Source of the DNA: Micromonospora zamorensis
GTDB lineage: Bacteria; Actinomycetota; Actinomycetes; Mycobacteriales; Micromonosporaceae
Length of the DNA stretch: 64,000 bases
NCBI RefSeq assembly: GCF_900090275.1
Contig: NZ_LT607755.1
Location: 186,001-250,000, forward strand
Reading direction: 5' to 3'
The translations under genes were made by a program, and so were the position numbers. Under the pieces are notes generated by a model. It was not told the DNA's origin. It worked only from the letters and a program-made list of their open reading frames with translations, and made no database searches. Of the stretch, positions 26,411-34,426 are shown in pieces (the stretch's first letter is position 1; every line of letters begins with the position of its first letter).

Positions 26411-27652
26411 TCAGTCGGCCTGCCAGGTGCCGTCGTCGCGGACCCGGGCCGGTGCGCGGCCCAGCAGCAGAGTCGTCAACGCGCTGTCGATGGAGTCGCC
26501 GAGGAACCACTCGCCGGCCTGATCGAGCGCGAAGACCCGGCCACGCTCGTCCACCGCGAGGATGCTGTCCTGCTGCTCGGTGCCGATCGGAAAGAGGCGT
26601 ACGCCGAGGACAGCGCCGAAGTCCGCGAGGGTGTCGGCGGTGTGGGCGATGGTGTGCGGGCGGATGTCGAAACGGGAGATCCACACCTGCTCGCCCCGCC
26701 CGCGCCGCGCGCCGACCAGGCTGGGAAACGCGGTCAGCGCCTCCACGGCCGCGGGAAAGACCGTGTGCTGATGGGTCAGCCCCGACACGGCGGTGACGTC
26801 CCGCACGGCCGCGGCGGCCATGATCTGGTCCCCGATGTGCGGTCGCCACCCGGCCGCGACCAGCGCGTTGGCGACCTCCGCCGGGAAGCGCCCAGGATCG
26901 GGGTCGGTTGCCGCCGGCGCACGCCAGGGTTCGGTGTACGCCCGAGCCGACTCCGGCAGGACGTTGGCGCGCACCAGGAAGGTGATGCACGAGTCGCAGG
27001 GCAGCTCGGCGGGGCCACCAGCCGGATCACCCGGCTCCCGGAGCCGGAAGATCTCGAACCGGGCGCCCTCCAGCAACGCCGCCGCCTCGGCCCGACCCAT
27101 CGGCGCGATGCCCTCGGCGGCCCGGCGGTGGTCGTACTCGTGCAGGACGTCGGAGACCACGATCAGCTCGGCGTGCGACTCCCCGCCCCGGACCAGGTCG
27201 CCAGGGGGTAGCTGGTCCAGGTAGTCGCGGACCAGCGGGTGATGGTTGAGCGGGACGTCGGCCCTGGTGCCCTGGGCGGTCCAGATCCGCCCGTCGAGCG
27301 CCAGATGGGCGGCGGTGTTCGGGGTGGCTGCCCGGTGGATCTCCCGGGCCAGCAGACTTGACGGGTCGACGGTGCGGGGAGAGGCCGGCCCGGTGGGACG
27401 GCTGCGTCGGTACAGATCCGCCACCACGTCGCTCGGCACCCGCGGCCAGGTGGTGACCTTGCCGGTCTGCTTGTCGATGACCGTCGTCGGCAGGTCCCCC
27501 GGGACCGTACGCACCTCGGTGGGCACGACCGACGTGATGACGAAGCCAAGGTCGAACTCGTCGACCATCGCTGTGCACTCGTGCCCGAGGCGCTGCGAGT
27601 CGCGGCGGGCCCAGGTGGCCGCGAGCTGCTCGGCCTGTTGACGGTCGATCAC
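26411..27652 (-). CDS. YwqJ-type deaminase flanked by immunity-like domains
   Basis: 413 residues in three parts. Residues 1-80 resemble the YrhB/Imm35-type immunity fold (VIDKQTGKVTTWP). The centre carries a zinc deaminase motif of the YwqJ group: H150-A-E152 in GGESHAEL, and C209/C212 in LPCDSC. Residues of about 300-400 look like a SUKH-3 immunity domain (GEQVWISRFDIRP; LGVRLFPIGTEQQ; FLGDSIDSALTTLLLG). The GTG start at 27652 has no strong ribosome site. It is divergent from the YbaB/WXG/toxin unit 79 bases away. Such proteins accompany secreted toxins in actinobacteria; whether the deaminase is active is unknown. Confidence 0.72.
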   Translation of the reverse strand: MIDRQQAEQLAATWARRDSQRLGHECTAMVDEFDLGFVITSVVPTEVRTVPGDLPTTVIDKQTGKVTTWPRVPSDVVADLYRRSRPTGPASPRTVDPSSLLAREIHRAATPNTAAHLALDGRIWTAQGTRADVPLNHHPLVRDYLDQLPPGDLVRGGESHAELIVVSDVLHEYDHRRAAEGIAPMGRAEAAALLEGARFEIFRLREPGDPAGGPAELPCDSCITFLVRANVLPESARAYTEPWRAPAATDPDPGRFPAEVANALVAAGWRPHIGDQIMAAAAVRDVTAVSGLTHQHTVFPAAVEALTAFPSLVGARRGRGEQVWISRFDIRPHTIAHTADTLADFGAVLGVRLFPIGTEQQDSILAVDERGRVFALDQAGEWFLGDSIDSALTTLLLGRAPARVRDDGTWQAD

Positions 27653-27731
27653 GCACTGAAACTACCGGACTACACGGATCGATGGCAGCCGGTATGGTGC
27701 TGCTCTACCGACGGTGACGGGAGGGGCGGCG

Positions 27732-28154
27732 GTGAGCGAACATGTGGACCGACACGCCAACCGCGAGCTACGGGCCCGGTTCGACGACGTGTACGGGCAA
27801 TATCAGCAGCTCAGGTCCGGTTTGGACACCCTGCAGGCGAGGCTCGCCGAGCTGCGAGTGACCCGCCGGTCGGCCGACGGGCAGGTCACCGCCACGGTGG
27901 GGGCCCGAGGCGAGGTCATCGAGGTCGAGCTGACGCCGGCCGTCTACCGCGAGCGGGACGCCGGGGCGCTCGGCCGAAAAATCACCGAAACGATTCGGGC
28001 CGCCGCGACCGCCGCCGCCGACGCCACCCGCGACCTCGTCGCCGAGGCCGTGCCGGCCAACTCCGGCTCGATGGACTTCCTGCGCACCGGTGACTACGCG
28101 GCCCTGCTCGGCCGGGCCGACGCCGTGCTCGGCAGGCGTGAGGGGACGGCATGA
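27732..28154 (+). CDS. YbaB/EbfC-like protein of the toxin locus
   Basis: 140 residues. The middle ([30 protein letters not shown]) matches the YbaB/EbfC fold, a small dimeric protein associated with DNA or used as a chaperone-like partner. In actinobacterial WXG100/toxin loci a YbaB-like gene often comes first, so a secretion-partner role is as likely as DNA binding. GTG at 27732 has GGGAGGGG a few bases upstream. It overlaps the next gene by four bases. Confidence 0.78.
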   Translation: MSEHVDRHANRELRARFDDVYGQYQQLRSGLDTLQARLAELRVTRRSADGQVTATVGARGEVIEVELTPAVYRERDAGALGRKITETIRAAATAAADATRDLVAEAVPANSGSMDFLRTGDYAALLGRADAVLGRREGTA

Positions 28155-28483
28155 CCGACGGGCAGCTCTGGCTCGATCCGTCCCGGGCGCGTCGGGGCGG
28201 TGCCGACCTGGCGCTCGCCGGCGAGGCGGTCGCGGCCCGTCGAGCAGCGGAAGGCGGTGCGATCGAGGCCGCCAGCGGTGCCCGGCCATGGGGTCGCGAC
28301 GACATCGGCGCCGCGTTCGAGCGCAACTACCGCGCGATCGAGCAGACCGTGCTGCGGGCCTGGGCGGGCGTCGGGCATCAGCTCACCGAGTTGGGCGGCG
28401 ACGTGGTCCGGGCGGTCGACGCGAGCGTGCAGACCGACGGGGCCAGCGCCGCCCGGTTCGGTCGGGTCACCGACCAGCGCTGA
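28151..28483 (+). CDS. WXG100-like small protein of the toxin locus
   Basis: 110 residues, predicted mostly helical, with the size and position of an ESX/WXG100 partner: helix 1 ([16 protein letters not shown]), a turn with PWGRDDIG, helix 2 ([17 protein letters not shown]) and helix 3. A WG turn takes the place of a classic WxG. Such proteins travel with, or chaperone, large type VII substrates. It starts by ATGA overlap with the YbaB-like gene and precedes the toxin by 15 bases. Confidence 0.72.
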   Translation: MTDGQLWLDPSRARRGGADLALAGEAVAARRAAEGGAIEAASGARPWGRDDIGAAFERNYRAIEQTVLRAWAGVGHQLTELGGDVVRAVDASVQTDGASAARFGRVTDQR

Positions 28484-28498
28484 CGGCCGACGATCCCG

Positions 28499-31400
28499 AT
28501 GAGCGTGCTGCCGAGCCCGATCCCGCACCCCCTCGACCACGCACCCTGGGACGTTCCGGGCTGGATCTACGAGGCCCTGGACTGGGTGGTCGGGGTGCAG
28601 TGGCCGGAGGGCAACGAGCGGGCCGTCTGGGACGTCGCCGACCAGTGGTACGAGGTCGCCACCGTGCTTGCCGGCCCGCACACCGACGCCGCCACGGCCG
28701 CTGCCGAGGTGCACAACGGGTATGGCGGGGTCGGGGCCGTCGACGCGGCGTTCGTGGCGGCCTGGCGGGGGATCGCCGAGGGTGCCGACGCCCCGCTCCC
28801 CGTGCTGCTGGCGGTCACCGCCGACCTGGGCCGGCTGGTCGAGGAGTGCGGCTGCGACATCGAGGGCGCCAAGCTGGAAGTCTGGATCGAGCTGGGCATC
28901 CTGGTCATCGAGTTGCTCTCGGTGGCGGTCGCGGCGGTGCTGACCGCCGGTGCCGCAACCCCCGCCGCCGGCGCGGCGATGACCGCTACCCGGCTGCTGA
29001 TCCAGCAGATCTTCAAGCGGCTGATGGGTCAACTGGCCAGCAAGTCCCTCAGACACGGGCTCAAGGAGGCCGGCGAACGGGCCGCCAAGGAGGTCACCCG
29101 GGGTGGCGTGCGAGGGCTCGCCAAGCGGGCCACCCGTGGAGGGTTGGAGGAGGCCGCCGAGGAGAGCGGCGTCACCCTGGCCACCCAGGCGTACCAGAAC
29201 TCCACCGGGCGGGCGCACGGCCTGGACATGACCGACCTCGGCGCATCGGCGGTCGGCGGGCTCGCCGGCGGGGCCGTGGCTCCACTTGCCGGCCTGGGCC
29301 GGCACGCCACCGGGCGGGCGGCCCGGGTCGGGGAGCACCTGGGGCGGGAGATGACCGGCGAGGTGCTCGCCGACAGTGCTGCCAGCCTGGCCACCGGCCA
29401 GGGCCTCACCTCCGTGGAGGACGTGGCACGCGCTGCCGCGTCCGGGGCCACCGGCTCGGCGACCGGCCAGACCGACCACGCGTTACGGGCACGACTCGAC
29501 GCGCAGACCAGCGCCCTCGCCGGGGCGTCATTCGCCAGCCCGTCGCTTCCGTCCATGCCGGCGGTGGTGTCGGGGGATTCGGCTCTCTCGGGGGCGGCGT
29601 CCTCTTCGGGCGGGGCTGCTTTCCTGGGCGCGGCCTCGTCTTTGGATGGGGCGTCTTCTTCGGGCGCGGCCTCGTCTTCAGGTGGGGCGCCTTCCGGGGG
29701 TGCGGCGTCTTCTGGCGGTGTGCCTTCTGCGTCGGGTGCTGTGCCTTCGGGGGAGATCTCGTCGCCGGTGGTGCCGGTGCAGGCGACGGCAGTCGCCGCC
29801 ACTTCACCTGACCAGCTGACGCCGGTACGCGCCGAGATGCCGACGGAGCCGGGCGTTCACCCGTCAAGGGTGACCGATCTGCCGCCCGTCGACGCCTCCG
29901 ACCTGCCCGCGGTTGCCGAGCTGCACGTGTCGTCACCATCCTCGGTAGGCGTGGTGTCCGACGTGGACGCCGCCGACCGCTCGCTGCGCCCGTCCGAGCC
30001 GACGCCGTCGACGGATGGGCCCCTGTCGAAGGTGGCGGGCGCGGCACATCCGGTCGCGGCCGACCCGACGCTCTCGTCGGTGGCTGCTGATCCGAGGCTC
30101 TCGTCGGTGGCTGCTGATCCGACGCTTTCGTCGGTGGGCACCGATTCGCGGTTCTCGCCGGTGGCCGCACCTGTGGCCTGGACCTTTGAGCCGAGCAGCG
30201 GACCGGCCACCGGTGTCACGCCCGGCAGTTCGCCGCACACCTCCACCGCTGGCCCGGTCACGTGGTCTCCGTCGACCGGCGCGTCACCACCGACGACCAC
30301 CGTCGGCCCGACAACGCCGGTCACCTTCGGTGGCCCAAGCACGACCAACCGCCAGTCGGTCACACCGACGGTGGTGGGCCGATCCGCCGTGCCATCGCGC
30401 GCCCCGACACGGGAGGCGCGCCCACCCGACCATCCCGCCAGAGGCAGGGCGTCGATCCCCGTCGAGGTGGTGTTCGGCGATCCGGTCGTGCCAGCGATCG
30501 ACCCCGACGACTGGTACGCGGCGCAGTGGGCCGCCGAGGCGGAAGCCGCCGAGCGGCGGCGCTACCAGGGCCACTACGAGTCGCAACGGATCGGCTTCGA
30601 GAACAACCGCCGGCAGGCGGAGGCCACCCGACTGCGCGCCCGGGCCGCGGAGCACGATCGCCGGGCGGTCGAGTACGCCACCTACGCCCGGCAGTTGCAC
30701 CAAGCAGGTCACCGACAGTGGGCCGACGGCTGGCAGCGGGCCGCGAACGACGAGACACGCGCGTACGCCCAATGGCGTGACCTCGCGGATGCGGTGCTGG
30801 CCGGCACCACGGCGCCGCCGGTCGTGGATCTCGGCGCCGGCACCTTCGAGCACGCGAACAGGGACGTCGGCGCGCTCGCGCTCGGCGCGGTGGAGACTGC
30901 CGGGCCGTCCCGGCTCACCGGCGACGACGTGCCCCCGCCGATCGACGATTCCCGGCCATATGGGCGGCCCGGAGGGCTGCGCCCACCGCTCGCCCTGCAC
31001 CAGGTCGACGTCGAACGGCAGATGCCCCGCGAGTGGGACGGCAGCATCACCCGCACCGCCGACCCCCGACGGGGCGGCTGGTTCCGACTGCTGAACGACG
31101 GAGGTCCCGCAGCCGACGCCACCCGAGGCATCAACTGCCTGGACTGCACACTGTCATTGTTCGAGACCTGGGTGCACGGGCGGCCACGAGTGTCGGCACC
31201 ACGTACCTTCGACGGCTACCTGGACGGGGACATCCGGCGCCCGATCCGCGGCGAGGCAGGCGGCCCGGGCCGGGTGGAGGACGTCACCGGCGGGCGCTTC
31301 CAGCAACTCCTCGCCCCGCCGTCCGGCCAGCGTCCGTACGCCGAGCAGGCACGGCAGGCCGCCGACCGGGGCTACCGCAACCTGCGCGACCAACTGCTGT

Positions 31401-32635
31401 TGGGAGGCCACGGCAGCTACGCATTCGTGGTCACCGAGTGGCCGCACGGCGGTTCCCACGCCTGGGTGGCGCTCAACCAGAACGGCACCGTGCTCTACGT
31501 CGACCCGCAGAACGGGGTGGTCCAGGACCGTCCCCTGTATCCCGACGTGGTGGGCATCGACGCGCTGGTGCTGAGCGGGGACGGGCGACCGATGCCGCTC
31601 GGCGGGCTGCCCCGGGGCAGGTTCAGTGAGCGGCCCGACCTGCCGGACCATCCGTCGACGGACGACAACGGCGGCCACGGTGACCCGTACATCAACCGGA
31701 TGTACCTGTTGCTGGACGGCCCGGGCTCGGTGCAGCACCCGGTCACGCCGGGCGACGCTGTGGCCAAAGCGGTTGAGCCCCATCCTCCAAGCGTTGAGTC
31801 GGCGCAGCTCACCGCAGCCGAGTTGGCGGGTTTGACGGATCTTCGTGCTCGCGCACTCGCGATCGCTGATCGAGTCGAGGAGACTCTGGCGCAGGTCGGG
31901 CGGAACGTGACTGAGGCTATGGGCCTCAACGAGCCGATCCAGTTGCGCGATCGCGCTTTTCGCGTCAAAGGGCTGGATTCGTTGGCGCGGAAGTTCATTG
32001 ACGAGGCGCGGGGTCTGGCCATCGGAGTCGAGGAATTCTCGGAGACGGTGAACGATGTTCTGCGGTTCTTGTTCGAGATGCCACCTCGGGAGAACTATCG
32101 GCATGCTGTCCAGTTGGTGCTTGAGGGCCTCGTGGAAGCTGGTTTTTCTGTCCCACGGTCGGAACTCAAGAACTTCTGGCGGGCAGGTAACAGGTTCTAT
32201 GGCTTCAACTGCACTCTCCGATCTGCCGACGGGTTCCTCATCGAATTGCAACTGCACACAAGCGACTCGCGGGCAGCATGGGTCGAGACTCATGATGACT
32301 ACGAGATCCTGCGCCGTGCCTCGAGCAGGCCGGAGGAGCATGTGCAGGCGTTCCTGCGGATGCTTACCACGAACCGTGAGCGCCGGATGTCAGAGCATGT
32401 TCCATCCGACTTGGAAGATCACTTTCCGACCAAGGACGCAAGCTTCGCCAAGTGGTTGAGCCGAAACGGGGATGCTTGGCAGAAGTATCAATCGTGGCTT
32501 GACCGCCAAGGGGTCAGCTTCCCGCAAGTGGTGCAGGAGTTGGGGCTAAGTTCTCACGATTTTCCAGTAGCAGGGGACGTCGCCGTCAAGTTGGAGAAAG
32601 AAATTGTTGACGTATTACGTAATCTACCGGAATGA
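28499..32635 (+). CDS. Polymorphic toxin: WXG-type N-terminus, papain fold, RelA/SpoT-like C-terminus
   Basis: 1378 residues. N-terminus (1-200) is WXG100/CpnT-like, with a long hydrophobic segment (about 125-165). A Ser/Ala/Gly/Pro linker with repeats follows (about 345-660). Residues 830-1060 form a papain-fold toxin domain: C880 in NCLDC, H987 in GSHAW and D1002 in YVDPQ make a credible triad. From about 1115 base composition drops sharply, and residues 1150-1300 resemble a RelA/SpoT synthetase: RVKGLDSLARKF (R1155), VNDVLRFLF (D1186, R1189), YGFNCTLRSADG and IELQLHT (E1249). I infer a secreted type VII-like toxin with a nucleotide-synthetase tip. The immunity candidate overlaps its end. 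Confidence 0.75.
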   Translation: MSVLPSPIPHPLDHAPWDVPGWIYEALDWVVGVQWPEGNERAVWDVADQWYEVATVLAGPHTDAATAAAEVHNGYGGVGAVDAAFVAAWRGIAEGADAPLPVLLAVTADLGRLVEECGCDIEGAKLEVWIELGILVIELLSVAVAAVLTAGAATPAAGAAMTATRLLIQQIFKRLMGQLASKSLRHGLKEAGERAAKEVTRGGVRGLAKRATRGGLEEAAEESGVTLATQAYQNSTGRAHGLDMTDLGASAVGGLAGGAVAPLAGLGRHATGRAARVGEHLGREMTGEVLADSAASLATGQGLTSVEDVARAAASGATGSATGQTDHALRARLDAQTSALAGASFASPSLPSMPAVVSGDSALSGAASSSGGAAFLGAASSLDGASSSGAASSSGGAPSGGAASSGGVPSASGAVPSGEISSPVVPVQATAVAATSPDQLTPVRAEMPTEPGVHPSRVTDLPPVDASDLPAVAELHVSSPSSVGVVSDVDAADRSLRPSEPTPSTDGPLSKVAGAAHPVAADPTLSSVAADPRLSSVAADPTLSSVGTDSRFSPVAAPVAWTFEPSSGPATGVTPGSSPHTSTAGPVTWSPSTGASPPTTTVGPTTPVTFGGPSTTNRQSVTPTVVGRSAVPSRAPTREARPPDHPARGRASIPVEVVFGDPVVPAIDPDDWYAAQWAAEAEAAERRRYQGHYESQRIGFENNRRQAEATRLRARAAEHDRRAVEYATYARQLHQAGHRQWADGWQRAANDETRAYAQWRDLADAVLAGTTAPPVVDLGAGTFEHANRDVGALALGAVETAGPSRLTGDDVPPPIDDSRPYGRPGGLRPPLALHQVDVERQMPREWDGSITRTADPRRGGWFRLLNDGGPAADATRGINCLDCTLSLFETWVHGRPRVSAPRTFDGYLDGDIRRPIRGEAGGPGRVEDVTGGRFQQLLAPPSGQRPYAEQARQAADRGYRNLRDQLLLGGHGSYAFVVTEWPHGGSHAWVALNQNGTVLYVDPQNGVVQDRPLYPDVVGIDALVLSGDGRPMPLGGLPRGRFSERPDLPDHPSTDDNGGHGDPYINRMYLLLDGPGSVQHPVTPGDAVAKAVEPHPPSVESAQLTAAELAGLTDLRARALAIADRVEETLAQVGRNVTEAMGLNEPIQLRDRAFRVKGLDSLARKFIDEARGLAIGVEEFSETVNDVLRFLFEMPPRENYRHAVQLVLEGLVEAGFSVPRSELKNFWRAGNRFYGFNCTLRSADGFLIELQLHTSDSRAAWVETHDDYEILRRASSRPEEHVQAFLRMLTTNRERRMSEHVPSDLEDHFPTKDASFAKWLSRNGDAWQKYQSWLDRQGVSFPQVVQELGLSSHDFPVAGDVAVKLEKEIVDVLRNLPE
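30062..30169 (+). repeat. Four 27-base in-frame repeats in the toxin linker
   Basis: Four units encode DPTLSSVAA, DPRLSSVAA, DPTLSSVGT and DSRFSPVAA. The first three are nearly identical at DNA level, suggesting recent expansion; the linker length may vary between strains. Confidence 0.85.
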
Positions 32636-32921
32636 CGAAAGAGCGGGAGGGCCGGCTGGGCTTTTCGTGATGGATGTGGGTGCAGGAAAGGCAATTCTTT
32701 GGGATCACCGCGCCGGAGGTTGGGCCTTCGATCCTGATCTGGTCGCGCGCTTCGTCAACGACTATCGAAACGGTGACCGCTTTGAAACCGCCGATCGGGT
32801 GACGGCCGAGCGGGTCGCCGAGGCAATCAGCGGTGGTAGCGCACTGCCTGATGAGGACGGCATCCGCGCCATGTTCGCGTCTGGTACCAGCGGCGGCGGT
32901 CCGTGGCCACCTGGTCAGTGA
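32604..32921 (+). CDS. Candidate immunity protein overlapping the toxin 3' end
   Basis: 105-residue cytoplasmic protein starting at a TTG (32604 or 32607) inside the last codons of the toxin, 32 bases before its stop; GGAG stands 7 bases upstream. Sequence features are YYVIYRNDERAGGPAGLFVMD, then AILWDHRAGGWAFDPDLVARFVNDY and TAERVAEAI. I recognise no named immunity family. Position, size and the same lowered GC as the toxin tip make it the natural antitoxin or immunity partner. An ATG at 32670 would remove the conserved-looking beginning. Confidence 0.65.
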   Translation: MLTYYVIYRNDERAGGPAGLFVMDVGAGKAILWDHRAGGWAFDPDLVARFVNDYRNGDRFETADRVTAERVAEAISGGSALPDEDGIRAMFASGTSGGGPWPPGQ

Positions 32922-33099
32922 TGAGCAGACGCGTGATCGCACCGCTGGCTACCGAGGCGGGGGCGAGCTGACTCTGTCGTACGTGTTGCGGCACCTCTGC
33001 CTCGGCGAGCAGGCCGCCGGTCGCATTGACGTGGCGCGGCAGTTCGTGGAAGGCAGGCGGCGCGGGCGGGGAAGTGGCAGAGCCGAATAACATCGACGC

Positions 33100-33393
33100 A
33101 TGGCGAGACCCGGTACGGAGAACACCAAGCCCAACCTCTGGGCATGGCCGGTCGGCATCATGATCGGTCTGGCTGTCGGCATTCCCGTTTTCGGTTCGAA
33201 GGGCGGGGTGGCCTTCGGTGTCGCCCTCGGGGTTGTCTTCGCGGTCACCTTCGGTGCGACCAGACGTCGGACCGGTGGCGACCCCGTCGGCGGGGCGGCG
33301 GGGCGAGAGGTCAGCTCCACGGACGCGGGTCAGGGCAACATCTCGACTGACGACGCCACCGTGGCTCACGCCGATGGCTCGCGCCGAGGGTGA
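33100..33393 (+). CDS. Small two-helix membrane protein
   Basis: 97 residues with two membrane helices (WAWPVGIMIGLAVGIPVFG; VAFGVALGVVFAVTFGA) and a hydrophilic tail. It lies 178 bases after the immunity candidate. Base composition is back to the genome norm. Its stop codon falls inside the left end of the 33390-33468 inverted repeat. Function unknown; a link with the toxin locus is possible but not shown. Confidence 0.65.
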   Translation: MARPGTENTKPNLWAWPVGIMIGLAVGIPVFGSKGGVAFGVALGVVFAVTFGATRRRTGGDPVGGAAGREVSSTDAGQGNISTDDATVAHADGSRRG

Positions 33394-33468
33394 TCGACTC
33401 CGGTTTGGTGAAATCGGGGCATCCGGGTCCTTCGGATAGCCCGATTTTCATGAAGTCGAGTGGATCAC
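33390..33468. repeat. 29-base imperfect inverted repeat with GTGATC ends
   Basis: Arms 33390-33418 and 33440-33468 match at 20 of 29 positions; the 21-base loop has its own small ATCCG/CGGAT stem. The inner part AAATCGGG and outer GATC.ACTC match the family seen at 57709. It covers the preceding stop codon and a possible nfi start. Confidence 0.75.
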
Positions 33469-33479
33469 GCCCGGGCGCG

Positions 33480-34196
33480 GTGCCGGGGCGGGCAGCGGCG
33501 CTGGGGCTAGCGGCGCTGAGCCGTGTGGTGGTGCCGGGCAGTGTGGCGGAGGCGGTGGCCGTACAGGAGGAGTTGCGGCCATTGGTCGACCTGGTCGGGC
33601 CGGGCCCCAGCGCGCCCGCGACGGTGGCCGGCCTGGACGTCGCGTACGGCCAGGGTGGTGACCTCCTGGCGGCGGCCGTGACGGTGCTGGACGCCGCGAC
33701 GTTGGAGGTGGTGGATTCCGCGGTCAGCGTGGGAGAGCCCGCGTTCGACTACGTGCCGGGGTTGTTCGCCTTTCGTGAGTTGCCCGCGCTGCTCACCGCG
33801 TTGGACCGCCTGAGCGTCCTGCCCGACCTGCTGGTCTGCGACGGGCACGGTCTGGCCCATCCGCGACGGTTCGGGCTGGCCTGCCACCTTGGCGTGGTCA
33901 CCGGGTTGCCGGCGATCGGGGTGGGGAAGACGCCGCTGGTCGGGACGTGGGATCCGCCGGCCGCCGAGCGGGGTGCGTGGTCGCCGCTGTGCGACGGCGG
34001 TGACGTCGTCGGCCGGGTGTTGCGCACCCAGGACGGGGTGAAGCCGGTCTTCGTCAGCGTCGGGCATCGGATGAGCCTGGAGAACGCGACAGCGCAGGTG
34101 CTCGCGCTGGCCCCGCGCTACCGGCTGCCGGAGACCACCCGCACCGCCGATCGACTCAGCCGCGACGCCCTCGCCATCGCCGAACAGACCGACTGA
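33480..34196 (+). CDS. nfi: Endonuclease V (deoxyinosine-specific)
   Basis: DNA repair enzyme nicking near deoxyinosine. The catalytic residues are visible with GTG 33480 as residue 1: D53 in VAGLDVAYG, Y90 in DYVPGLFAFREL, D120 in VCDGHGLAHPRRFG, then GVGKTPLVG and PVFVSVGHRMSLENA. 238 residues fits the family. The start is uncertain: ATG at 33450 would add ten residues but lies inside the right arm of an inverted-repeat element, so I prefer 33480. A 9-base-stem hairpin follows the gene. Confidence 0.88.
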   Translation: MPGRAAALGLAALSRVVVPGSVAEAVAVQEELRPLVDLVGPGPSAPATVAGLDVAYGQGGDLLAAAVTVLDAATLEVVDSAVSVGEPAFDYVPGLFAFRELPALLTALDRLSVLPDLLVCDGHGLAHPRRFGLACHLGVVTGLPAIGVGKTPLVGTWDPPAAERGAWSPLCDGGDVVGRVLRTQDGVKPVFVSVGHRMSLENATAQVLALAPRYRLPETTRTADRLSRDALAIAEQTD

Positions 34197-34284
34197 CCGC
34201 GCCGAGCGCGCCGAACCGACCCCATCGAGCACGCCGACTGATCGCGCCCGGCGGGCCGGTCGGAACGCGCTCCGGTCGGACCCG

Positions 34285-34309
34285 CGCCGACCTTCTTTGC
34301 AGGTCGGCG
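34285..34309. terminator. Hairpin after nfi
   Basis: CGCCGACCT (34285-34293) pairs perfectly with 34301-34309 around a 7-base loop, 89 bases after the nfi stop. Confidence 0.6.
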
Positions 34310-34426
34310 GGCCGGGCCGTAAACCGTAACGCCGCACACATCCGGGCCGCTCTATGACCGATGGGGTAGGTGGGCCGGTAGTAGCCTGACCCGCGGACCC
34401 CACCCGGGGAGAACGGCGAGGTGATC

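Noticed and set aside
32833..33090. Open frame between the immunity candidate and the small membrane protein
   Set aside because: Overlaps the immunity candidate, lacks a ribosome site, and has no recognisable protein features.
33450..33479. ATG start for endonuclease V at 33450
   Set aside because: It lies in the right arm of an inverted repeat of a recurring family, so it is probably fortuitous; GTG at 33480 gives a normal-length protein. Not excluded.
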